Shown here in pieces: positions 43,922 through 52,055 of a DNA stretch of 64,000 nucleotides. The position numbers and the translations under genes were made by a program. Every line of letters starts with the position of its first letter. The stretch's first letter is position 1. The notes under the pieces are model-generated. The model searched no databases. It was not told where the DNA came from and worked only from the letters and a program-made list of their open reading frames with translations. Origin of the DNA: Acidaminococcus hominis (GTDB lineage Bacteria; Bacillota; Negativicutes; Acidaminococcales; Acidaminococcaceae); NCBI RefSeq assembly GCF_900291475.1, contig NZ_OLMM01000005.1, positions 302,591 to 366,590 of the forward strand, read 5' to 3'.

Positions 43922-43935
43922 CGGGCAGCTCTTTT
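43901..43935. terminator. Bidirectional terminator between convergent genes
   Basis: AAAAGAGCTGCCGC pairs with GCGGGCAGCTCTTTT around a 6-base loop. A-rich left and T-rich right flanks allow use from both strands. The left arm and the hydE stop overlap. Confidence 0.88.
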
Positions 43936-43958
43936 GCTATTTTAAGACGTTTTGGGGT

Positions 43959-45374
43959 TTAGAAGCAGACCTTGTTGGGGTTCAGGATCAGGTTGGGGTC
44001 AAAGACTTCCTTGATGCCCTGCATCAGGCGCATGGAAGTATCTCCCAGGGATTCCGCCAGGTATTGGACCTTGCCGAAACCAATGCCGTGTTCCCCGGAA
44101 ATCTGGCCGCCCAGCTCGGTGCATTTGGCGTACAAGAGGTGCATGAATTGGTCAACCGCCGGCCGGAACTGTTCCAGGGGCATATCGTTGGCGCAGGTGT
44201 AGATGTGCAGGTTGCCGTCCCCGGCATGGCCGAACATCTTCACTTCAAAGGGGAAGTCCTTTTGGATTTCCTTGATGTACAGCACAAAATCCGGAATCTT
44301 GGAAATGGGAACTACCACGTCGCATTCGTCCAGCAGGCTGAACTGTTCTTCAATGCCTTCCAGGAAGGAAGAACGGGCTGCCCAGGTCTTTTCTAGGAAC
44401 ATGGGGGTGTCGGCTACCAGTACGTCCAGGGCACCGGCTTCCAGCATCATTTCAGCTCCCTGTTCCACCAGTTCGTCCAACTGGTCGTTGCTGGCGGCGT
44501 CCAGGGTAACCAGCAGGTAAGCACCCACTGCCTGGCCTTCCACTTCCTTGGGGAAAACGGATTTGCCCAGGTAGGCTTCGGAAGATTCCAGAATTTCCTT
44601 TTCAAAGAATTCCAGGGTCTGGGGATTCAGGGCGGACCGTTTGATGGCCGGTACGGCACCGATGCCGTCCGCCAGCTCAGCAAAAGGAACAATCAGGGTG
44701 GTGTGGGCCTTGGGCGGAGCAATCAGCTTCAGGGTCAGCTCCGTAATGATGCCCAGGGTGCCTTCGGAGCCCACCATCAGGTTCAGCAGGCTGTAGCCGG
44801 AAGACGTTTTGGAAACCGGGCTGCCCAGGTGCAGGATTTCCCCGGTGGGCAGAACCACCGTCATGGCTTGGACATAGTTCCGGGTGGTACCGTATTTTAC
44901 GGCTCTCATGCCGCCGGCGTTGGTGGAAACGTTGCCGCCCAGGGTGGCAAACTTTTCGCCTGGATCCGGAGGATAGAATATACCGTGGGCCAGGGCGTCC
45001 TTGGACAGTTCATCCAGCAGTACCCCGGGCTGTACCCGTACGTTCATATTTTCTTCGTCGTAGCCCAGAATCTGCTTCATCCGGGTGGTGCACAGCACCA
45101 GGCCCTGCTGGACCGGCGTGCAGCCGCCTACCAGGCCGGTGCCGGCGCCCCGGACGGTAACCGGGATGTGGTTGGCGTTGCAGAGCTTCATGATGGCGGA
45201 AATTTCTTCCGTGCTCAGCACATCAATGGTGGCTTCGGGCATACCGATGCCGTAAATGGGCATATCATCATGGGCATAATCAGGATTGATGTCTTCTCCT
45301 ACAATAACGCGGTTGCCGGAAATCTCACGCAGCTGCGCAAGAATCTCCGGAGTGATTGGTTGATATTGAATCAT
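43959..45374 (-). CDS. FAD-binding oxidase/dehydrogenase, GlcD type
   Basis: 471 residues of the FAD-linked D-2-hydroxyacid dehydrogenase family (glycolate, D-lactate or D-2-hydroxyglutarate). PCMH FAD-binding segment VTVRGAGTGLVGGC with NVSTNAGGMRAVKYG; the C-terminal domain has GHAGDGNLH (His metal/substrate ligands) and SGEHGIG. In an amino-acid-fermenting Negativicute D-2-hydroxyglutarate or D-lactate are both plausible substrates (inference). The start at 45374 has GGGGAGG upstream on this strand. Confidence 0.88.
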   Translation of the reverse strand: MIQYQPITPEILAQLREISGNRVIVGEDINPDYAHDDMPIYGIGMPEATIDVLSTEEISAIMKLCNANHIPVTVRGAGTGLVGGCTPVQQGLVLCTTRMKQILGYDEENMNVRVQPGVLLDELSKDALAHGIFYPPDPGEKFATLGGNVSTNAGGMRAVKYGTTRNYVQAMTVVLPTGEILHLGSPVSKTSSGYSLLNLMVGSEGTLGIITELTLKLIAPPKAHTTLIVPFAELADGIGAVPAIKRSALNPQTLEFFEKEILESSEAYLGKSVFPKEVEGQAVGAYLLVTLDAASNDQLDELVEQGAEMMLEAGALDVLVADTPMFLEKTWAARSSFLEGIEEQFSLLDECDVVVPISKIPDFVLYIKEIQKDFPFEVKMFGHAGDGNLHIYTCANDMPLEQFRPAVDQFMHLLYAKCTELGGQISGEHGIGFGKVQYLAESLGDTSMRLMQGIKEVFDPNLILNPNKVCF

Positions 45375-45486
45375 AACTGGAAACCTCCCCTTTGTTTAAC
45401 ACAGGTGAGTTTAGTATAATCAATTTCTATTTGATATACAAGTAATTGACAAAAAAATCAAAAGAATTCGCTAACTATTTTCTATA

Positions 45487-45542
45487 GGTCTATAACCGTT
45501 CGTTATAGACCACAGCGGCTGGCCGGGTTGGCCGGCCTGTGG
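45487..45542. repeat. Two inverted repeats in the intergenic region
   Basis: GGTCTATAAC-CGTTC-GTTATAGACC (45487-45511), perfect 10-bp arms; then a GC-rich repeat from CCACAG to TGTGG (45511-45542) with GGCC inner arms, ending directly at the -10 of the next unit. Possible operators, or a terminator-like hairpin without T tail. Confidence 0.6.
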
Positions 45543-45548
45543 TATAAT
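45540..45548 (+). promoter_or_regulatory. Extended -10 promoter of a short unit
   Basis: TGGTATAAT (TG-N-TATAAT). Confidence 0.55.
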
Positions 45549-45554
45549 GAAAAG

Positions 45555-45617
45555 GCAGCCTTACAGGATCTGCCGTAAATCAGCCAGGAACCTCCCCGGA
45601 GGTTCTTTCTTTTTTTG
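45555..45617 (+). ncRNA. Candidate small RNA (about 60 nt)
   Basis: Lies between the extended -10 promoter and an intrinsic terminator. Within it, GGCAG pairs with CTGCC (about 45554-45574), followed by a single-stranded GTAAATCAGCCAG and the terminator hairpin. There is no open frame. It could be an independent sRNA or a leader whose terminator attenuates the downstream secreted-protein gene. Confidence 0.4.
45589..45617 (+). terminator. Intrinsic terminator of the short unit
   Basis: GAACCTCC-CC-GGAGGTTC followed by TTTCTTTTTTT. Confidence 0.85.
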
Positions 45618-45734
45618 CTGTCCGTACAGTCCCGGCATTGTTCCAATAAGAAAATTCTATGGATTGTCTGTGACTAACCGGTCATGGTATGATAAGACAG
45701 TAAATGTGTGAAATTTTGCCAGGAAAGGACGTTG

Positions 45735-47372
45735 GTGAACGATATGCTAACCCAGAGAAAAAAGAGAAACCTGTGGCTGGGCCTGGCCCTTTTGGGCAGC
45801 TTGAGCCTGACCTGGGTGCCGGGCTCTGCTGCAGCCCAGCAGCCTGCGGCCGGAGAAAAGAGGCAGGCGGAAGCCGCCGTCAGTCCGGAAAGCCAGAAGC
45901 AGCCTGCTGCTGGACAAAAGGCTGGCAGTCAGGAAAAGACCGGGACAGAAGGGGATTCTGCCACTCAAAAAAGAACTATGCCCAGCAATGTTCCTGTAAA
46001 AACGGAACCTATCCGGAAAGTCCGGGAGGTAAACTTTGTCATCCAGCATGGGCAGCTGGTCAGTGAAGCCATTGGCGATGTGGACGGGGACGGCGTGGAA
46101 GAAGTGGTGGACCTGATGGGGGATCCGGTGGTGGACAAATCCAGCTACATGGGAAATATGTACGTGATTGTCCGGGACCTGGATTCCACCAAGGTGAAAT
46201 ATTATATCCGTCCCCAGGATCTGGGGGGCTACAATGCCTACCTGACCCTGTCGGACGTAACGGGTACCGGCTGGCCCGACGTCATTATTGCGGCTCCCAG
46301 CGGCGGTCCTGGGGAGACGGTGGAATACCGGATCCTGGACTTTAGCGGCACCAAGCCGGAAGAAGTGTTTACCGCAGCAGACAACCGGGGAGTGACCATG
46401 GTGGGCACCTATCTGCCGGATTATAAGGTGCGGCTCAGTTTTCCCAATCTGACCCAGGACGTGGAACTGGACCTGGCCTCCCAAAAGGATGCCTACCGGA
46501 GCCTGAACGTGTACGGGGCGGACGGCTCCCTGAAAAGCTCCGGCCTGCGGCCCCTGCTCCAGAATATCAGCCAGCTGAGCACCCTGGATGTGGACGGGGA
46601 CGGGGTGGACGAACTGGTAACCCTCCAGAAGGTGATGGGCGTGGACAGCGACCAGCCCCTGGGCACTGTGCGCACGGTCTGGGGTTACCGGGCCGGGGTG
46701 TGGCAGCCCTGGAACGTCAGCTTCCGGGCGGAACTTTACGCCAAACCGGCCTACGAAAATACCGATAAGATTACCGGTACCGGCGGCTACGAAATCACAG
46801 ATCTGAAGGTGGGCACGGACACTGGGGAGGTAGAATATCCCCATTTCCAGAAACTGGACGGCAAGATTGCCTGGCGCATCAACAATAAAATAGAAACCTT
46901 TGTCCGGGACCGGCTGCGGGAAGCGGTGTTCGGCACCCGGCTGAACCTGACCTACGAGGTGAAGTATACGGGCCGCAAATATGCCAGTGTCATGCTGCTG
47001 GGGCTGCTGTCCGACCGGGACCGGAGCCAGGTCATCAGCCGCAGCTTCAACTTCAACTTGACCACCGGAGAGGAAATTCCCTTAAAGGAACTGGTGCGGC
47101 CCTGGTACGGCTTCTGGAATATGGTGAAGAAGGAAGGCCAGGCCAAGGGCATTGCAATCACCGAGGATACGCTGACCGGCTACTATTACGATGGCAGCGT
47201 GTTGGGGCTCCTGGATGGGAACCGGAAAGAACTGGATATCCCCGAGGAAAAGGTGCTGCCTTTTCTGGCAAAAAATCGTATCGGAGAAGAATTTTTGACT
47301 AGCCAGTCAAATGAAGGATCCGTGAAAAAACTAGGGAAAATCAGTGAAAATAAGGAGAAAAACGGCAATTAA
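45735..47372 (+). CDS. Secreted FG-GAP/VCBS-repeat protein with DUF3298-like C-terminus
   Basis: 545 residues. Signal peptide at the N-terminus (QRKKRNLWLGLALLGSLSL, cleavage near AAA), then a low-complexity Ala/Gln/Lys linker (to about 90). Two FG-GAP-type calcium-binding units follow: IGDVDGDGVEEVVDL near the start of the folded part and LDVDGDGVDELVTL in the middle. The last third resembles the DUF3298/RsiV-like domain (YASVMLLGLL, RSFNFNLTTGEEIPLKEL). It is probably a periplasmic or surface protein. The start is uncertain: GTG 45735 has AGGAAAGGA 5 bases upstream; ATG 45744 gives the more usual protein start. Confidence 0.8.
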   Translation: MNDMLTQRKKRNLWLGLALLGSLSLTWVPGSAAAQQPAAGEKRQAEAAVSPESQKQPAAGQKAGSQEKTGTEGDSATQKRTMPSNVPVKTEPIRKVREVNFVIQHGQLVSEAIGDVDGDGVEEVVDLMGDPVVDKSSYMGNMYVIVRDLDSTKVKYYIRPQDLGGYNAYLTLSDVTGTGWPDVIIAAPSGGPGETVEYRILDFSGTKPEEVFTAADNRGVTMVGTYLPDYKVRLSFPNLTQDVELDLASQKDAYRSLNVYGADGSLKSSGLRPLLQNISQLSTLDVDGDGVDELVTLQKVMGVDSDQPLGTVRTVWGYRAGVWQPWNVSFRAELYAKPAYENTDKITGTGGYEITDLKVGTDTGEVEYPHFQKLDGKIAWRINNKIETFVRDRLREAVFGTRLNLTYEVKYTGRKYASVMLLGLLSDRDRSQVISRSFNFNLTTGEEIPLKELVRPWYGFWNMVKKEGQAKGIAITEDTLTGYYYDGSVLGLLDGNRKELDIPEEKVLPFLAKNRIGEEFLTSQSNEGSVKKLGKISENKEKNGN

Positions 47373-47377
47373 CAGAT

Positions 47378-47445
47378 TTGAATCTAGAAATTGCATAAGA
47401 TATAATATACAAGGTTTTCTATAAGTATTCCATAGAATGCAATTT
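47378..47445 (+). promoter_or_regulatory. Promoter and nested inverted repeats of the RND pump operon
   Basis: TTGAAT (47378-47383), 17-bp spacer, TATAAT (47401-47406). AAATTGCAT (47388-47396) and ATGCAATTT (47437-47445) flank the -10 and the start site, and TTCTAT-N9-ATAGAA (47417-47437) lies inside. The arrangement suits a TetR/MarR-type repressor; none is encoded next door. Confidence 0.65.
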
Positions 47446-47477
47446 GCCGAAGAGGGCAGGATTTAGGAGGATTGTTC

Positions 47478-48662
47478 ATGTTAGGAAAGAAAAAAGCGGT
47501 ATCCGTGGGGATGGCGCTCCTGCTGTTATTGGGCGTCGCCGGCTGCGGCCAAAAGACAGCACCTATGGGTGGAGCCGTGGACGTAAAGTCCATGCAGGTC
47601 ATCAAGCGGGATACTCCCATCAAGTATGAGTACACCGGCTTTGTGGAAGCAAAGAACGCGGTGGAAGTAAAATCCAAAGTTACCGGCACTATTGTGCAGA
47701 AACTGGTCAACGGCGGGGACGAAGTGCAGGCAGGACAGCTGCTGTACGTTATCGATCCCAGAACCTACCAAAACTCCGTGCTGAATGCCCAGGCCAACTT
47801 GGCCAACGCCCAGGCAACCCTAAGCAATGCGGAAAAGGATGCCTACCGGTACCAGACCTTGTACGAACAGGGCGCCGTTTCCAAGCAGACGGCTGACCAG
47901 TACAACACGGCGCTGGCCCAGGCCCAGGCCAATGTAAACGCCCAACAGGCCATCCTGGCATCTTCCCAGGTAGATGTCAGCGATACCCAGATTGTGGCTC
48001 CCTTCTCCGGCAAGATTGATACCAATCCGCTGGCGGAAGGTGCTTTCGTAACGGCCAGCTCTACGGTGCTCACCACCATTTCCAGCAGCAACCCCATGTG
48101 GGTGCGCTTCTCCGTTTCGGAAAGTGACTACCTGGATATGATGAAGGGCAACCTGAACAACGCAGGCAACCTGACGGATGTGACCCTGACCCTAAGTGAC
48201 GGTACGGTCTATCCGGAAAAAGGCGTGGTCAGCCAGGTTGACCGGGGCGTCAGCGATACCACCGGTACCCTGACCCTGAAGGCTGAATTCAACAACCCCA
48301 ACAACCTGCTGCTGCCGGGGATGTTCGCCAACATTTCCCTGGTGGGCTCCACCGTTCCCAACGCCATCCTGATTCCTCAGCGGGCCGTAACGGACGTAAT
48401 GTACAAGCACTTTGTGTACGTCATCAACTCCGACAATACGGTAAGCATGAAGGAAGTGCAGCTGGGCGCACGGGTCGGCAAGCTGTGGCTGGTTAAGAGC
48501 GGCTTGGACGGTACCGAAAACATCGTAGTAGAAGGCATTCAGAAGCTGCAGCAGGGCGCCAAGGTAAATCCCACGCCTATGACGGAAGCTGACCTGGATA
48601 CCACCGATACAGACAATTCAACTGCTGCAGGCAGTAAAGCATCCAACAGCAGCGCAAAATAA
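47478..48662 (+). CDS. RND efflux periplasmic adaptor, lipoprotein
   Basis: 394 residues of the MexA/AcrA family. Lipoprotein signal GVAGC (Cys at about residue 25), a lipoyl half-motif VKSKVTGTIVQKLVNGGDEVQAGQ and its mate IVAPFSGKIDTNPLAEGAFV around an alpha-hairpin with repeated Ala/Asn/Gln heptads, then beta-barrel (MWVRFSVSE). Links the inner-membrane pump to an outer-membrane channel. ATG 47478 lies 7 bases after TAGGAGG. Confidence 0.93.
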   Translation: MLGKKKAVSVGMALLLLLGVAGCGQKTAPMGGAVDVKSMQVIKRDTPIKYEYTGFVEAKNAVEVKSKVTGTIVQKLVNGGDEVQAGQLLYVIDPRTYQNSVLNAQANLANAQATLSNAEKDAYRYQTLYEQGAVSKQTADQYNTALAQAQANVNAQQAILASSQVDVSDTQIVAPFSGKIDTNPLAEGAFVTASSTVLTTISSSNPMWVRFSVSESDYLDMMKGNLNNAGNLTDVTLTLSDGTVYPEKGVVSQVDRGVSDTTGTLTLKAEFNNPNNLLLPGMFANISLVGSTVPNAILIPQRAVTDVMYKHFVYVINSDNTVSMKEVQLGARVGKLWLVKSGLDGTENIVVEGIQKLQQGAKVNPTPMTEADLDTTDTDNSTAAGSKASNSSAK

Positions 48663-48679
48663 GGGGGAGGTAAAGGAAA

Positions 48680-51600
48680 GTGGCAAAATATTTTATTGAT
48701 CACCCCGTATTCGCCTGCGTTATTTCCATTATCATCGCCCTGATCGGCATTATTTCGGCCTATAACCTGCCTATCGCCCAGTATCCCCAGATCTCCAACC
48801 CGCGTATCAGCGTAGTGGCCAACTACGTAGGCGCCAACGCGGAGGTTGTGGAACAGTCGGTAGCCCAGGCCATTGAAAAGAAGGTCAACGGCGTTGAAAA
48901 CATGGTCGACATGCAGTCGGTCAGCGATAACCAGGGTAACTACACCCTGAACGTAAAGTTTGAATTGGGAACGGACCCGGATATGGACTCCGTTAAGGTG
49001 CAGAACCGTGTGGCCCAGGCCAATGCGTCCCTGCCCAGCGAAGTAACCACCTATGGTGTTACCACCAGAAAACAGTCCGCCCAGACCATCATGTATTTCT
49101 CTTTGACTTCCCCTAACGGGACCTATGACACCATGTTCTTGAAAACCTATGGTGCCACCCAGTTCGTGGATGCCTTAAAGAGAGTCAAGGGCGTTTCCGA
49201 CGTCAGCGAGTACGGCCCGGAACTGTCCATGAGAATTTGGTTGGATCCTATGAAGATGGCGCAGCTGGGGGTAACCGCAGCGGATGTCCAGTCCGCCATC
49301 CAAAGTCAGAACATCCAGGCCCCGGCAGGTTCCATTGGTGCCCGGCCTACGGAAAAGGACCAGGAATTCCAGTATTCTGCCCGGGTTAAAGGCCGTCTGA
49401 CCACCGCGGACGAATTCAAGAACATCGTTATCAAAAATAATAACGGCAACCTGCTCCGGGTAAAAGATGTAGCCCGGGTAGAGTTTGGTCCCCGTGACGA
49501 CAGTGTCGTCAGTAAGATGGATGGCATGAACGCCATGTCCTATGCCATCAGCCTGAACACCGATGCCAACGCCCTGGAAACCGTGGCTGGCGTCAGAAAA
49601 GTGCTGGCCGAAGCCCAAAAGAGCTTCCCGCCGGATATGGAATTAAACATTGTGCAGGATAACACGGACTATGTACGTGAATCCCTGAAAGAAGTGGTTA
49701 TCACCCTGGTAGAAACCCTGGTACTGGTAGTACTGATTACCTGGGTATTCCTGCAAAGCTGGCGGGCTACCCTGGTGCCCACCCTGGCCATCCCCGTATC
49801 CCTATTGGGTACCTTCGGTTCCTTCATCATCTTTGGTTTCAGTATCAATACCCTGACCCTATTTGCCTTGGTGCTGGCCATCGGTATCGTAGTAGATGAT
49901 GCCATCGTAGTGGTGGAAGCTGTAGAACATAACGTGGATGCCCTGGGGATGAGCCCTAAGGAAGCCACCTACACCGCCATGCGGGACGTATCTGGGGCCA
50001 TTGTGGCCACCGCCTTCGTGCTGCTGGCCGTATTCCTGCCGGTAGCCTTCCTGGGCGGCACCACCGGCGTACTGTACAAACAGTTCGCCCTGACCATTAC
50101 CGTGGCGCTGACCATTTCCGCTGTGGTAGCCATGTCCCTGAGCCCGGCTGTGTGCGCCCTGGTGATCCGTCCCAAGAAGGAAACGGACAAGAACACCTTC
50201 CTGGGCAAGATGTTTGGCTACTTCAACCGGTGGCTGGAACGGACCACGGGCAAATACGTGAACAACGTAAAACGCCTGCTGCGCCATTTCCGGGTAGGCC
50301 TGTGTGCTCTGCTGGTGGTCTTCGTACTGATCGGTGCTTTCTTCAAACTGATTCCTTCCGGGTTCGTACCGGATGAAGACCAGAGCTTTACCCTGATGAC
50401 GGCAACCCTGCCGGAAGCCGCCTCCACTGCCCGGACCATCAAGGCCACCAATGATTTGGCTGCCCAGGTACGGCAGATTCCCGGTGTAAAGCATGTCATG
50501 CAGATTGTGGGCTTTGATGCCCTGTCCATGGCCCGGAAGTCCAACGCCGCCATCATGCCCGTAAAACTGGAAGATATCCAGAACCGGACCACCGATGATC
50601 TGAGCGTTTACTCCATCATCAATAAACTGAACGGCGTAGGTGCCAAAACCCCTGCTGCCAACGTTATGGCCTTTAACGAAGCCGTACTGCCCGGCATGTC
50701 CAGTACAGGTAACCTGAGCCTGTACATTATGGACACCACCGGCCATGATACGGATGTAATGGCCAGCGATGTGCAGACCATCCTGGGCAAGCTGAACCAG
50801 CGCCCGGAAGTGTCCCATATGTACACCACGTTCACCAACAATACCCCGGCCCTGCAGTTTGAAGTAGACCGGGCCAAAGCAGAAAGCTTGAACGTACCGG
50901 TATCCAGCGTGTTTACCACCCTCCAGGCTTTCCTGGGCGGGGACGAAGTCAACGACTTTAACCTGCTGGGCCAGACCTGGAAGGTTGTTATCCAGGCAGA
51001 ACCCCAATACAGAGGGGACACCAAGAGCTTTGCCAATCTGTACGTAGCCAGCAATTCCGGGAACCTGGTTCCCCTGAGCGCGTTGGTAAAATCCAAGGAA
51101 ATGGTGGCCGCGCCTGCCATTACCCGGTATAACGGTGCCCGGGGTGCCAAGATCGCAGGTTCTCCTGCTTCCGGTTACTCCACCGGCCAATCCATGGCCG
51201 CTGTAGAAGAAGTGCTGAACAGCCAGCTGCCTTCCGGCTACACCTACGAATGGATCGACCAGAGCCGGGATGAAAAGTCCGCCGGCAACTCCTCCTTCAT
51301 CATGTTCGGGATTTCCCTGGTATTCGTTTACCTGTGCCTGTCCGCCCTGTATGAAAGCTGGACCCTGCCGCTGGGCATCATCTTCGCCGTACCTTCCGCT
51401 GTAATGGGGGCCGTTGGCTTCCAGTACCTGCGGGGCCTGCAGAGCGATATCTACATGCAGATTGGGTTGATCGTGCTCATTGGTCTGTCGGCCAAGAACG
51501 CCATCCTGATTGTGGAATACGCCAAGATGAGAGTGGACAACGGCTGGGCCATTATGCCCGCCCTGATCGATACCGTACAGGTTCGTCTCCGTCCTATTCT

Positions 51601-51829
51601 GATGACCGCCTTCTCTACGGTTATTGGTGCTGTGCCTCTGGCCTACGCCAGCGGCGCAGGTGCAGGCAGCCGTACTTCCATTGGTACCGCCATTATCGGT
51701 GGTATGATGGCTTCTACGTTCCTGTCCCTGTTCCTGGTTCCTGTATTGTTCCTGACCATTGAAAAGGTCTTCCATCCCAAGACGCCGGTTGGCTCTGTGG
51801 ATGATGAAATTCCCAGTGATCAGCTTTAA
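48680..51829 (+). CDS. RND multidrug efflux pump (HAE1/AcrB family)
   Basis: 1049 residues, full-length AcrB/MexB-type transporter: MAKYFIDHPVFACVISIII start, two large periplasmic loops, 12 membrane segments. The proton-relay aspartates sit in LFALVLAIGIVVDDAIVVVE. GTG 48680 follows GGGGGAGG. Co-transcribed with the adaptor gene (17-base gap). No TolC-like channel gene follows; a terminator does. Its presence shows a diderm envelope. Confidence 0.96.
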   Translation: MAKYFIDHPVFACVISIIIALIGIISAYNLPIAQYPQISNPRISVVANYVGANAEVVEQSVAQAIEKKVNGVENMVDMQSVSDNQGNYTLNVKFELGTDPDMDSVKVQNRVAQANASLPSEVTTYGVTTRKQSAQTIMYFSLTSPNGTYDTMFLKTYGATQFVDALKRVKGVSDVSEYGPELSMRIWLDPMKMAQLGVTAADVQSAIQSQNIQAPAGSIGARPTEKDQEFQYSARVKGRLTTADEFKNIVIKNNNGNLLRVKDVARVEFGPRDDSVVSKMDGMNAMSYAISLNTDANALETVAGVRKVLAEAQKSFPPDMELNIVQDNTDYVRESLKEVVITLVETLVLVVLITWVFLQSWRATLVPTLAIPVSLLGTFGSFIIFGFSINTLTLFALVLAIGIVVDDAIVVVEAVEHNVDALGMSPKEATYTAMRDVSGAIVATAFVLLAVFLPVAFLGGTTGVLYKQFALTITVALTISAVVAMSLSPAVCALVIRPKKETDKNTFLGKMFGYFNRWLERTTGKYVNNVKRLLRHFRVGLCALLVVFVLIGAFFKLIPSGFVPDEDQSFTLMTATLPEAASTARTIKATNDLAAQVRQIPGVKHVMQIVGFDALSMARKSNAAIMPVKLEDIQNRTTDDLSVYSIINKLNGVGAKTPAANVMAFNEAVLPGMSSTGNLSLYIMDTTGHDTDVMASDVQTILGKLNQRPEVSHMYTTFTNNTPALQFEVDRAKAESLNVPVSSVFTTLQAFLGGDEVNDFNLLGQTWKVVIQAEPQYRGDTKSFANLYVASNSGNLVPLSALVKSKEMVAAPAITRYNGARGAKIAGSPASGYSTGQSMAAVEEVLNSQLPSGYTYEWIDQSRDEKSAGNSSFIMFGISLVFVYLCLSALYESWTLPLGIIFAVPSAVMGAVGFQYLRGLQSDIYMQIGLIVLIGLSAKNAILIVEYAKMRVDNGWAIMPALIDTVQVRLRPILMTAFSTVIGAVPLAYASGAGAGSRTSIGTAIIGGMMASTFLSLFLVPVLFLTIEKVFHPKTPVGSVDDEIPSDQL

Positions 51830-51836
51830 GTTATGA

Positions 51837-51880
51837 AAAATGCCTCTCCTGCCGGCTGGCAGGGGAGGCATTTTATTTTC
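51837..51880 (+). terminator. Terminator of the RND operon
   Basis: 17-bp stem AAAATGCCTCTCCTGCC/GGCAGGGGAGGCATTTT with a 4-base loop and T-rich tail. Confidence 0.92.
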
Positions 51881-51991
51881 CGCCTTTTGGTGGACAAAGC
51901 CCGGAAAGTCCAAGGAGAACGGAATGGGCTAACAGATGAAAAAAATATCCGAATGGTAATGTAATATTTAACAAATTCATTCAGAAATTCT

Positions 51992-52020
51992 TTGCAATTT
52001 TCGAATGAAACGTTTATAAT
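51992..52020 (+). promoter_or_regulatory. Promoter of the SbmA-like ABC gene
   Basis: TTGCAA (51992-51997), 17-bp spacer, TATAAT (52015-52020). Confidence 0.75.
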
Positions 52021-52055
52021 AGGTACCATTCTGATTAGTGTAAGGGTGAGTGTAC

